Origin: an uncultured Selenomonadales bacterium
Lineage (GTDB): Bacteria > Bacillota > Negativicutes > Selenomonadales > Selenomonadaceae
DNA length: 8,495 nt
NCBI GenBank assembly: GCA_947165405.1
Contig: CAMVAG010000094.1
Coordinates: forward strand, 1 to 8,495
Reading direction: 5' to 3'
Shown: positions 1-6,779 of the stretch, one piece after another
How the letters are laid out: each line of letters starts with the position of its first letter
Numbering within the stretch: the stretch's first letter is position 1
Notes under the pieces: generated by a model
The model's input: the letters and a program-made list of their open reading frames with translations, nothing else
Database searches by the model: none
What the model was told of the DNA's origin: nothing
Made by a program: the position numbers and the translations under genes

Positions 1-16
1 CAAAATTCAACTCTTA

Positions 17-25
17 TGTTATACT
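17..25 (+). promoter_or_regulatory. Extended -10 promoter element upstream of ilvB
   Basis: TG-T-TATACT at 17-25 matches an extended -10 element (TGnTATAAT) with one mismatch. The transcript would start near position 32, about 37 bases before the ilvB start codon. A -35 hexamer would fall at or just beyond the left edge of the window, so it cannot be judged. There is no room in the visible part for a leader-peptide attenuator of the kind known for branched-chain amino acid operons. It may also be only an internal promoter of a longer operon. Confidence 0.4.
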
Positions 26-68
26 GCAAATCAGTTCCTTTGCTGCATTTTGGAGGAGGTTAAATTTT

Positions 69-1739
69 ATGATGATGACAGGCGCGAGGGCAATCGTCGA
101 GTGCCTGCGCGAACGGGGCGTCGATATGATTTTCGGCTATCCCGGCGGAATGATTCTGCCGATGTATGACGCGCTCTTTGACGAAAAAGAAATCAAACAA
201 ATTTTGGTGACGCACGAACAAAACGCGGCTCATGCGGCGGACGGCTATGCACGGGCGACGGGCAAGGTCGGTGTGTGCATGGCGACGAGCGGACCGGGCG
301 CAACGAATTTGGTCACGGGAATTGCTACGGCGTTCATGGATTCAATCCCGATGGTTGCGATAACCGGTCAAGTCGACACCGCGCTTTTGGGTCGCGACGC
401 CTTCCAAGAAACAGACATACTCGATATAACAATGCCGATAACCAAACACAATTTCAAAGTCAAAGAGGCTCGGCTTTTGGTTCCGACGATTCGGCAGGCA
501 TTTGAAATTGCAATGAGCGGCAGACGCGGCCCCGTGCTCGTCGACGTGCCAAGAGATTTATTTTTCGCGGAAGTCGATTATAAAGTTCAACCTGTCGAGG
601 AAAAAGTTTGGTCTCAACCCGATGCCGATTTCATAATCTGCGCGGCGGAGGCGGCGGAAGAAATTGCCAAAGCCGAACGACCTGCGGTGATTGTCGGCGG
701 CGGAGCAATTTCGGCGGGCGCGTCCAAAGAAATTATCGCCTTCATTGAGAAATTTAATTTGCCCGTCGTCAACACGCTCATGGGTATCGGAGCCGTTCCT
801 CGCAGTCATCCTCAAAATTTGGGCTTCGCGGGCATGCACGGCAAGAAGGCTGCCAATCACGCGATAGCTGCGGCGGATTTAATTATCGCGGTCGGAAGTC
901 GTTTCGGCGACAGACAAACCGGCAACGTTGCCAAATACACGCAGGCAAAAAAATTTATTCACATTGACATTGACCCGGCAGAGATTGATAAAAATATCGA
1001 GGGCTCTCTCGGACTCGCCGGCAACATGCAAGTTATCTTGAAACTTTTAATGCGTCACGAGGCAAATAAAAATCGCGTCGATTGGTGGCGGCAAATTGAA
1101 AGCTGGCAGGAAGAATACGACTACGATTATCAAGTCAATCGCTTGACCGTGCCTTGGGCAATGTATCAAATCGCGAAGAAGACGGCAGGAAAAAATTTTG
1201 CCTACGCGACGGACGTCGGGCAACACCAAATGTGGGCGGCGTTGCATTTGCACGTTGAGGAGCCTCGCACTTGGTTGACTTCGGGCGGGCTCGGAACAAT
1301 GGGCTTCGGACTTCCTGCGGCAATGGGTGCCCAACTTGCCTACGGAAAAAATCGGCGCGTCATTTGTGTCAGCGGCGACGGCGGAATTAAAATGACGGGC
1401 AATGAATACTACACAATCGCCCGCCTCAAGCTTCCAATAATTTCTCTGATTGTCAACAATACAAGTCTCGGCATGATTCGCCAACTGCAAAAAGTTTTTT
1501 ACAAGGAGCGATTCATTGCCTGCGAATTTGATTATCAGCCGGATTACGTCGCCTATGCTCAAAGTTTCGGTATAACGGCGGAGGCGGTCTCGACGCAAGA
1601 AGATTTTGCTCACGCCTTGAACAAAGCCCTCGAAGACACGGAAAATCCTCGCGTCATAGTCTTGAACGTTTGGCGGAGTTTCGTCGAACCCATGACCAAA
1701 GGCGGCGCGAATATAAATGAGTTTGTCGAGTTTAAATGA
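69..1739 (+). CDS. ilvB: Acetolactate synthase, large (catalytic) subunit
   Basis: ThDP- and FAD-dependent enzyme that condenses two pyruvates to 2-acetolactate, or pyruvate and 2-oxobutyrate to 2-aceto-2-hydroxybutyrate. This is the first common step of valine, leucine and isoleucine synthesis in the cytoplasm. All three domains of the family are present: an N-terminal PYR domain with the catalytic Glu50 in THEQ and the ATSGPGATN segment; a central domain with RFGDRQTGN (278-286), close to the RFDDRVTGN signature of the FAD-binding anabolic type rather than catabolic AlsS; and a C-terminal PP domain with the ThDP/Mg motif G436-D437-G438 to N463-N464. The length of 556 residues is normal. The start at 69 is favoured because GGAGGAGGT (52-60) lies 8 bases upstream; ATGs at 72 and 75 follow directly. 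The position that is Trp in most homologues (RQWQ) is Leu473, and Asp103 replaces the frequent Pro or Ala in GQVxT. No ilvN follows; the stop codon overlaps the RBS of the next gene. Confidence 0.95.
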   Translation: MMMTGARAIVECLRERGVDMIFGYPGGMILPMYDALFDEKEIKQILVTHEQNAAHAADGYARATGKVGVCMATSGPGATNLVTGIATAFMDSIPMVAITGQVDTALLGRDAFQETDILDITMPITKHNFKVKEARLLVPTIRQAFEIAMSGRRGPVLVDVPRDLFFAEVDYKVQPVEEKVWSQPDADFIICAAEAAEEIAKAERPAVIVGGGAISAGASKEIIAFIEKFNLPVVNTLMGIGAVPRSHPQNLGFAGMHGKKAANHAIAAADLIIAVGSRFGDRQTGNVAKYTQAKKFIHIDIDPAEIDKNIEGSLGLAGNMQVILKLLMRHEANKNRVDWWRQIESWQEEYDYDYQVNRLTVPWAMYQIAKKTAGKNFAYATDVGQHQMWAALHLHVEEPRTWLTSGGLGTMGFGLPAAMGAQLAYGKNRRVICVSGDGGIKMTGNEYYTIARLKLPIISLIVNNTSLGMIRQLQKVFYKERFIACEFDYQPDYVAYAQSFGITAEAVSTQEDFAHALNKALEDTENPRVIVLNVWRSFVEPMTKGGANINEFVEFK

Positions 1740-1749
1740 GGTGTTGCCA

Positions 1750-2679
1750 ATGAAAAAATTTTTAGCCGTGATAATGTTCGCGTTGATGTTGTCGACGACG
1801 GCGCGGGCAGCGGAATTTGAAATGGTCGAGTATTCCGCGCAAGTCAAGTTGCAATGGCTGGCAGCGGCAGGCATTCCCGAAGCACAAAAATTTTTGAAAC
1901 TGATTGACCGCCCCGTCTTCTTCCACCCGGACAATCTCAACGACTTTGAACGAATCGAATTGACGAACGCGCTCTATCAGGAATTGAACATGCACGCCGC
2001 AATGGAATACGTCCGCGAAAAAAATTATAAAAACGTCATGGACTTGGCTTGCAGTCTTTCACCGCGCCCGATGCTTCTGGGCGACGAGGGGCATAATGTC
2101 ATTGTCGGCGAGTTGCAAACGGTTTGTCTTATCGGCGATTGGTGCCTTGAAGAATTCGGCAGCAAGAAGGCGATAAGAAATGTTGAGTACAATGCTTTTT
2201 GGCTCCAAGACAAAGCCGGGATGATGGCGAGCGCGGACAAGCTTAAAGGCGAAATTTGCATTATCGAGCAAGGCGTGATTATTTATCTCACCGACGAGGT
2301 GCGCGCCCAAATGTTCGACAACCTCCGCGACGTTTTGAAAAAGCACGGCGGCTGTTTGATAACTTCCGACTTCACGCAGAAAAAATATTTCACGGAAGTT
2401 GCGGCGGCTCTCTACGGCGAGGCAGAGGCTCCCGTGATTTACAACGAGACAAAAAAAATGTACGAAGATGTTTTCGGCGATAAAATTTCCGACGAGTCGT
2501 TGCAAGACGAGGCAGAGGCAATGGAATTTCTTAAGACGCACGGACTTATCGCCCGCAAAGTTCCTCTCTTCAAGACGACGCCCAAACTTTACATCAATTC
2601 AAAGCTCACGCCCGCGCAGATTGAAAAAATCAACGAGCTTGCCGCGAAAAATTATCTTTGGGTTATCACCGCTCTTTGA
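1750..2679 (+). CDS. Exported protein resembling a class I SAM-dependent methyltransferase (LCMT-like)
   Basis: 309 residues from ATG 1750, chosen because GAGGTG (1738-1743) lies 6 bases upstream; an in-frame ATG at 1717 lies inside ilvB and would spoil the signal peptide. The N-terminus has a typical signal sequence: Lys2-Lys3, a hydrophobic core of about 14 residues, then A18-R19-A20 as a likely cleavage site. The rest recalls leucine-carboxyl/polyketide O-methyltransferase-like enzymes: VMDLACSLSPR (96-106) sits where motif I lies, GELQTV (120-125) where the acidic motif II lies, and EQGVIIYLTDE (from 173) and GGCLITSDF (200-208) match the family's EGLxxYLTxEE and GGxWITxDF blocks. I infer a methyltransferase fold. 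An exported one would lack SAM outside the cytoplasm, so it may be a non-catalytic or repurposed domain, or the leader may be a membrane anchor. It follows ilvB by 10 bases, so the two are probably co-transcribed, but I see no functional link. Substrate unknown. Confidence 0.6.
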   Translation: MKKFLAVIMFALMLSTTARAAEFEMVEYSAQVKLQWLAAAGIPEAQKFLKLIDRPVFFHPDNLNDFERIELTNALYQELNMHAAMEYVREKNYKNVMDLACSLSPRPMLLGDEGHNVIVGELQTVCLIGDWCLEEFGSKKAIRNVEYNAFWLQDKAGMMASADKLKGEICIIEQGVIIYLTDEVRAQMFDNLRDVLKKHGGCLITSDFTQKKYFTEVAAALYGEAEAPVIYNETKKMYEDVFGDKISDESLQDEAEAMEFLKTHGLIARKVPLFKTTPKLYINSKLTPAQIEKINELAAKNYLWVITAL

Positions 2680-2698
2680 AAAAATTTTTCCTCGATTC

Positions 2699-2727
2699 CT
2701 TCCGTTTTCGGCGGAAGATTTTTTTTT
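2699..2727 (+). terminator. Rho-independent terminator after the ilvB operon
   Basis: Stem CTTCCG (2699-2704) with CGGAAG (2712-2717), loop of 7 bases, followed by an A and nine T (2719-2727). It lies 20 bases after the stop codon at 2679 and separates the ilvB pair from the sugar operon. Confidence 0.85.
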
Positions 2728-2764
2728 GCTGTAACAAACTTTGTAAGAAAAAAATTTTTGGGCG

Positions 2765-2793
2765 TTGACGTTAAAAGTTTCTAAAAGTATAAT
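2765..2793 (+). promoter_or_regulatory. Sigma-70/sigma-A-type promoter of the sucrose PTS operon
   Basis: -35 TTGACG (2765-2770) and -10 TATAAT (2788-2793) separated by exactly 17 bp, so 11 of 12 consensus bases match. Transcription would begin near 2800, giving a leader of about 58 bases before the permease start codon. A promoter this strong in front of sugar-uptake genes would be expected to need repression or attenuation; see the inverted repeats directly downstream. Confidence 0.85.
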
Positions 2794-2799
2794 GTTGAA

Positions 2800-2839
2800 G
2801 GTTTTATAACCAATTAAATTATTGTGGGTTATTTTTTTT
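2800..2839 (+). promoter_or_regulatory. Overlapping inverted repeats and T-run in the PTS leader (candidate operator or attenuator)
   Basis: Beginning at the predicted transcription start is GGTTTTATAACC (2800-2811), a GGTT/AACC dyad. Its right half, ATAACC (2806-2811), is also perfectly complementary to GGTTAT (2827-2832), with inner pairing AAT/ATT (2812-2814 with 2821-2823). The second hairpin runs straight into eight T (2832-2839). The two pairings share AACC and exclude each other. Either this is a repressor operator placed over the start site, or a weak terminator/anti-terminator pair. The stems are AT-rich and the terminator would act only about 40 bases into the transcript, so the RNA reading is uncertain. 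I see no convincing SacT/LicT-type RAT sequence and no cre site. Confidence 0.4.
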
Positions 2840-2857
2840 AGAGGGGTGTGGTTTTTT

Positions 2858-4789
2858 ATGGCAAAAGACATCCGAATAAGCAGCCCGCTGAACGGTAAAT
2901 TGGTTCCGTTGAATTCAATCAACGACCCCGTTTTCGCGAGCGGCGCAATGGGACGCGGCGTGGCCGTCCAAGATCCGAAGGGACAAGTTTTTTCGCCTTT
3001 CGACGGTGAAATTACTGTCTTCTTCCCGACCGGGCACGCTATCGGTCTCAAATCGGATGACGGTATCGAATTGCTGATTCACGTCGGCATGGACACCGTC
3101 AAAATGAACGGCGAAGGTTTCACGCCGAAAGCAGAAGCGGGCGACAAAATTAAACGCGGTCAGCTCCTGCTCGAATTCAGCCCGGAAGCAATCAAGAAGG
3201 CGGGCTACGAAACCACGACACCGGTTGTCGTCACGAATCATGCAGACTTCGGCGACATCACGGTCGAACTCGACGGACAGGAAGTCACGGCTAAAGCTGC
3301 GGCAGAAGAAGAAGCAGCCTCTGCCGGACCCGTTGACGATGACGATGTCATTAAGCAGTTTGCGGGATTGCCCGATGCGGAACGCGTTGCGAAGTCGATT
3401 ATGCATTATGTCGGCGGCCCCGATAACGTCCGCACGGCAGAGCACTGCGCGACACGTCTGCGCCTTATCGTCAACGACAAGTCCAAGATTCAAGAGAAAA
3501 AGATTGAGAACATCGAAGGCGTCAAAGGACAATTCTTCGCGGCTCAACAGTATCAAATTATCTGCGGCACGGGCTTCGTCGACAAAGTCACGGAAGAATT
3601 TATCAAGCTTAAACCTGCACTGGCGGGCGGCGGCGGTAAAGAAGCTGCTTATGCCGAAATGAGCTTGATGCAAAAAATTTCTCGTACACTCGGCGACGTT
3701 TTCGTTCCGATTATCCCCGTCCTCGTTGCAACAGGTCTTTTCATGGGTTGCCGCGGTGCCATACTTTCAATGGGCAGCGAATGGGATCCCAACTTCTTAT
3801 TAATGACGCAAGTTTTGACTGATACGGCGTTTGCATTTTTGCCTGCATTGGTCTGCTGGTCGACGATGAACAAATTCGGCGGCACAGCTGTTATCGGTAT
3901 CGTTTTAGGTTTGATGCTCGTCTTCCCCGGTTTGCCTAATGCTTATGTCGTCGGTGGTTCGGCAGCTGAAATCGCGGAAAAAGGTCTCACATGGGTTGAG
4001 GCTTCCGCTTTGCCCGAATACGCCGGCAAAACTCCTATCCCGCTCGATTTGGGCTTTGTGACAATTCCGCTCGTCGGCTATCAAGGCTCCGTTCTTCCGG
4101 CACTCGTTCTCGGTATCTTCGCAGCTAAATTCCAGCAATTTTTGAAAACTTTTATTCCCGATATGATTGACCTTATCGTTACTCCGTTCCTCACCTTGAC
4201 AGTCTCGATGGCTCTCGGCTTCTTGGTAGTCGGTCCTATCATGCACGGTTTGGAATCCGTCGTCTTCGGCGCGGTTCAAAACTTCTTGACGATTCCTGTC
4301 GTCGGCGGTTTGATTATCGGCGGCTTGCAACAGGTTATCGTTATCTTCGGTGTCCACCACGTCTTCAGTGCTTTGGAAATTTACCTCCTCTCCACTCAAG
4401 GCTCCGACCCCTTCAACGCGATTATCACTTGCGCGACGATCGCTCAAGGTGGTGCGGCATTGGCAGTTTCGCTCAAAACTCAAGACCCGCGCAAACGTGC
4501 CCTTTACATTTCCTCGACGGTTCCTGCGTTCTTGGGTATCACAGAGCCGGCTATTTTCGGTATTAACCTCCGTCTCATGAAGCCGTTTATGTTCGGTTGC
4601 GTAGGCGGTGCGGCTGGCGGTGCTGTTTCCAGCTTCCTCGGTCTCGCAGGTACAGGCATGGGTATCACGGTTCTGCCCGGCATGCTCCTTTACATGAACG
4701 GTCAGATTCTCCAGTACATTATCGTCAATATAATCGCCTTCGCGGTCGGTTTCGCTTTGACTTACACGCTCTTTAAACACGACGAATAA
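2858..4789 (+). CDS. scrA: PTS sugar transporter, glucose/sucrose family, fused IIA-IIB-IIC (probable sucrose permease)
   Basis: Membrane permease that imports and phosphorylates its sugar with phosphate passed from HPr. The 643 residues hold, in order: a IIA(Glc)-type domain (about 1-145) with His60 in TGHAIGL and the phospho-acceptor His75 in LLIHVGMDTV; an acidic linker rich in Ala, Glu and Asp (about 145-170); a IIB domain (about 172-260) with phospho-acceptor Cys197 in EHCATRLRL; and a multi-pass IIC domain (about 270-640) with GITEP at 560-564 and the GVHHVFSALE and AQGGAALAV blocks of sucrose-type permeases. Better known Glc-family fusions run BC, BCA or CBA, so IIA at the N-terminus is uncommon. 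The start at 2858 fits GAGGGG (2841-2846); an in-frame ATG at 2822 has no RBS. The GH32 gene downstream points to sucrose or another beta-fructoside; specificity cannot be read from sequence alone. It is transcribed from the promoter at 2765-2793. Confidence 0.92.
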   Translation: MAKDIRISSPLNGKLVPLNSINDPVFASGAMGRGVAVQDPKGQVFSPFDGEITVFFPTGHAIGLKSDDGIELLIHVGMDTVKMNGEGFTPKAEAGDKIKRGQLLLEFSPEAIKKAGYETTTPVVVTNHADFGDITVELDGQEVTAKAAAEEEAASAGPVDDDDVIKQFAGLPDAERVAKSIMHYVGGPDNVRTAEHCATRLRLIVNDKSKIQEKKIENIEGVKGQFFAAQQYQIICGTGFVDKVTEEFIKLKPALAGGGGKEAAYAEMSLMQKISRTLGDVFVPIIPVLVATGLFMGCRGAILSMGSEWDPNFLLMTQVLTDTAFAFLPALVCWSTMNKFGGTAVIGIVLGLMLVFPGLPNAYVVGGSAAEIAEKGLTWVEASALPEYAGKTPIPLDLGFVTIPLVGYQGSVLPALVLGIFAAKFQQFLKTFIPDMIDLIVTPFLTLTVSMALGFLVVGPIMHGLESVVFGAVQNFLTIPVVGGLIIGGLQQVIVIFGVHHVFSALEIYLLSTQGSDPFNAIITCATIAQGGAALAVSLKTQDPRKRALYISSTVPAFLGITEPAIFGINLRLMKPFMFGCVGGAAGGAVSSFLGLAGTGMGITVLPGMLLYMNGQILQYIIVNIIAFAVGFALTYTLFKHDE

Positions 4790-4819
4790 AATTTCACACG
4801 CCTCTGATTTAGAAACATT

Positions 4820-4866
4820 GCCGCGCTCGTTTGGTTTTGAAAATTTCATACGGGCGCGGCTCTTTT
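4820..4866 (+). terminator. GC-rich hairpin between the permease and the small gene (partial terminator or mRNA processing site)
   Basis: GCCGCGCTCGT (4820-4830) pairs with ACGGGCGCGGC (4850-4860) over 11 bp with one G-T wobble, leaving a 19-base loop. The tail is TCTTTT (4861-4866), short and interrupted by a C. It lies 31 bases after the permease stop codon. With no clear promoter before the next gene at 4890, it probably acts as a leaky terminator or as a 3'-end stabiliser that sets the permease above the downstream genes. Confidence 0.6.
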
Positions 4867-4889
4867 AAATAAAATTGGAGGTGTTCGTC

Positions 4890-5150
4890 ATGACGGAACA
4901 AGAAAGAATCAATTCGGAAGTCCAAACGAAGTTAGCTTTGCAAGACGCGAAGTTTAATGCGTTCGTTGAAGAAATGCGCGACTTCAAAACGGAGATGCGC
5001 GACCGCGACAATCAACGTGCAGAAGACATTCGCGAAATTCGCAACAGTATCAGCGACATGGGCAAGCACGTCCGCAACTTGGCAATAACTTCTATGGCGG
5101 CTATCGGAGCTATGGTCGTCACGGTGATTATTTCTTTATTAAAAAATTAA
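4890..5150 (+). CDS. Small coiled-coil protein with C-terminal membrane segment, function unknown
   Basis: 86 residues. The start at 4890 is set by GGAGGTG (4877-4883), 6 bases upstream; an in-frame ATG at 4875 precedes this RBS. Residues 1-62 are charged and look like a long helix or coiled coil, with a seven-residue step visible as EMRD at 28-31 and again at 35-38, and DNA repeats to match (4971 and 4992, 21 bp apart). Residues 63-84 form one hydrophobic segment (starting LAITSMAAIGA), leaving only Lys-Asn after it, so this is a tail-anchored topology with the bulk in the cytoplasm. The layout recalls small phage XhlA-type proteins, but I see no lysis neighbours and do not claim that identity. 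It sits between permease and hydrolase, and its stop codon (5148-5150) overlaps the next gene's RBS, so translation of the two is probably coupled. A role in tethering or tuning the PTS is only a guess. Confidence 0.8.
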   Translation: MTEQERINSEVQTKLALQDAKFNAFVEEMRDFKTEMRDRDNQRAEDIREIRNSISDMGKHVRNLAITSMAAIGAMVVTVIISLLKN

Positions 5151-5162
5151 GGAGGAGTTTTT

Positions 5163-6716
5163 ATGGCAAAAAAATCCGGTGAAACCTTGGAGGCTATCAA
5201 GGCCAAGTTCAACAAGCAAGCAGTCGACGAGCGCGTTCGCAGCGAAATTCCCTACACGACCCGCTGGCACAATCGCTTCCATATCGACGCGCCTCATTCA
5301 CTGATAAGCGACCCGAACGGTCTTTGCAACTGCAACGGCACCTATCACATCTTCTGCCAATGGAATCCCGTTCCCGAAAACAAACAATGGCACAAGAATA
5401 AATCTTGGATGCACACCGCGACAAAAGATTTTATCAACTACACGATGCCCGAACTCTCCCTTTGGCCGCGTGACGAACATGACAAAGACGGTTGCCACAG
5501 CGGTTGCGGTTTCGTCGAGGATGGCAAGGTTCGTGTCTTCTACACCTGCAACGCCCGCGACGAAAATTATCAGCGCACGGTTGCACAGCGTTTCGGCACC
5601 ATGTTGGACGACGGCTCCATTCAGTTGGATGAAATTCAAGTTTACGGCAATCCCGAAGGTTACACCGCCCATTTCAGAGATCCCAACTTCTTCTATCGCA
5701 ACGGCGTCCGCTATTTCGCAATGGCGGCACAACGCATGAGTGACCCCTCAAAAAGTTCCCGCCCGACAAACGGCGCAGTCCTCATTTACAAGGAAAAACC
5801 TGAAGGCGGCTGGGAATTGCTCGGCGAAGTCAAAACCGATTACTACGATTTCGGCTACATGTGGGAATGCCCCAACCTCTTGCAGTTTGAAGATATGGAC
5901 GTTCTCATTGTCTGCCCGCAAGGCGTCAAGCACGAGGAACTTAAATATCAGAATCACTGCCTCGCCGGCTACTTTATCGGTCATTTCTCCGTTGACAGCC
6001 TCGACATGATTCACGGCAAATTCCACGAACTCGACAAGGGCTTTGATTTCTATTCCCCGCAAGTCTTCGCCAATGAAGCTCGCCACATCATGATTGGCTG
6101 GGTTGGTATGCCCGACCTCACCGATACAGTCGAATCCGCAGAGGACGGTTGGCTTTATTCTTTGACCATGCCTCGTGAACTTACAATCCATCAAGGCAAA
6201 GTCCGCAGTCAGCCCGTCAAAGAGATGGAAGCTCTTCGCGGCGAACGCACCGACGTTGACGTTTCCAACGTGCAAAGCACTCCCGTCAATTTGCCGGACG
6301 GTTCCGAATCCGAAATCACAATCACTTTCGGCGCGGCTCGCAAGGCTGAAGTCGCCGTAAGATGGGGCGAAGAAAAATTCGTCATTAAATACGACCGCGA
6401 TACTCAAATCATCACTCTCGACCGCAACGGCATGAAACTCGGCGGCAAAGGCATTCGTCCGTTCAATGACGGCAAGAACACCGACGTTAATATCGGCATT
6501 CGCAAGTTCAAACTCTTCACGAACCTTGAGCTGAACTTCCGCCTCTTCGTCGACAAATCCGTTATCGAACTCTTCCTCCAGAACGGCGAAGAAGCTTGCA
6601 GCCTCCTCGTCTATCCCGAAGAGGATGTTGCGCCCGTGCTCGAATTCTCTGCCGACAAACCTATCCAAAGAATTTCCGGCAAAGTCTGGGCTCTCGGTCA
6701 ATTCAACTACAAATAA
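5163..6716 (+). CDS. scrB: GH32 family beta-fructosidase, probable sucrose-6-phosphate hydrolase
   Basis: Splits sucrose 6-phosphate delivered by the adjacent PTS into glucose 6-phosphate and fructose, in the cytoplasm (no signal peptide). The three GH32 acidic residues are in place: nucleophile Asp50 in SDPNG (49-53), transition-state stabiliser Asp173 in FRDP (171-174), and acid/base Glu235 in WECPN. Other family blocks are YHIFCQWNP near 65-75 and the C-terminal beta-sandwich with LFVDKSVIELFLQNGE (about 460-475). 517 residues is slightly longer than many ScrB proteins; the extra part includes a charged N-terminal stretch of about 30 residues. The usual W-(M/L/I)-N before DPNG is replaced by L-I-S, which marks a divergent subgroup and leaves specificity open: other beta-fructosides or fructo-oligosaccharide phosphates are possible. 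The RBS AAGGAGGAG (5149-5157) overlaps the stop of the preceding small gene. The gene ends 24 bases before a terminator, and no fructokinase gene follows. Confidence 0.9.
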   Translation: MAKKSGETLEAIKAKFNKQAVDERVRSEIPYTTRWHNRFHIDAPHSLISDPNGLCNCNGTYHIFCQWNPVPENKQWHKNKSWMHTATKDFINYTMPELSLWPRDEHDKDGCHSGCGFVEDGKVRVFYTCNARDENYQRTVAQRFGTMLDDGSIQLDEIQVYGNPEGYTAHFRDPNFFYRNGVRYFAMAAQRMSDPSKSSRPTNGAVLIYKEKPEGGWELLGEVKTDYYDFGYMWECPNLLQFEDMDVLIVCPQGVKHEELKYQNHCLAGYFIGHFSVDSLDMIHGKFHELDKGFDFYSPQVFANEARHIMIGWVGMPDLTDTVESAEDGWLYSLTMPRELTIHQGKVRSQPVKEMEALRGERTDVDVSNVQSTPVNLPDGSESEITITFGAARKAEVAVRWGEEKFVIKYDRDTQIITLDRNGMKLGGKGIRPFNDGKNTDVNIGIRKFKLFTNLELNFRLFVDKSVIELFLQNGEEACSLLVYPEEDVAPVLEFSADKPIQRISGKVWALGQFNYK

Positions 6717-6740
6717 AATTCTCTTACATAAAAAATTTTT

Positions 6741-6767
6741 ACCCGTCAAGTCGGCGGGTTTTTTTTT
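6741..6767 (+). terminator. Rho-independent terminator of the sucrose operon
   Basis: ACCCGTC (6741-6747) pairs with GGCGGGT (6753-6759), 7 bp with one T-G wobble, around the 5-base loop AAGTC. The T-run spans 6759-6767. The first base of the mnmE RBS region (GAAGGTG, 6768-6774) follows at once, so any transcript reaching mnmE must either read through this terminator or start within or just before it. Confidence 0.85.
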
Positions 6768-6779
6768 GAAGGTGATACC

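Noticed and set aside
1047..1940. 297-codon open frame on the - strand opposite ilvB and the next gene's start
   Set aside because: It overlaps two supported genes, has no RBS or family signature, and is a shadow.
2800..2839. Canonical RAT antiterminator site (SacT/LicT type) or cre box in the PTS leader
   Set aside because: The sequence lacks the asymmetric RAT loop pattern and the central CG of a cre box, so only a generic operator or attenuator is claimed.
3905..4849. 314-codon open frame on the - strand opposite the IIC domain
   Set aside because: Its product is highly polar with no recognisable domain, and the opposite strand has unmistakable PTS motifs. It is a codon-bias shadow.
4890..5150. 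Phage holin or XhlA-type lysis protein
   Set aside because: Only the helix-plus-membrane-segment layout is similar. There are no endolysin or phage genes nearby and the position is inside a sugar operon.
6702..6730. Possible mnmE promoter TTCAAC, 17 bp, TACATA
   Set aside because: Only about half of the consensus bases match, and it overlaps the end of the GH32 gene just before a terminator. Too weak to list.
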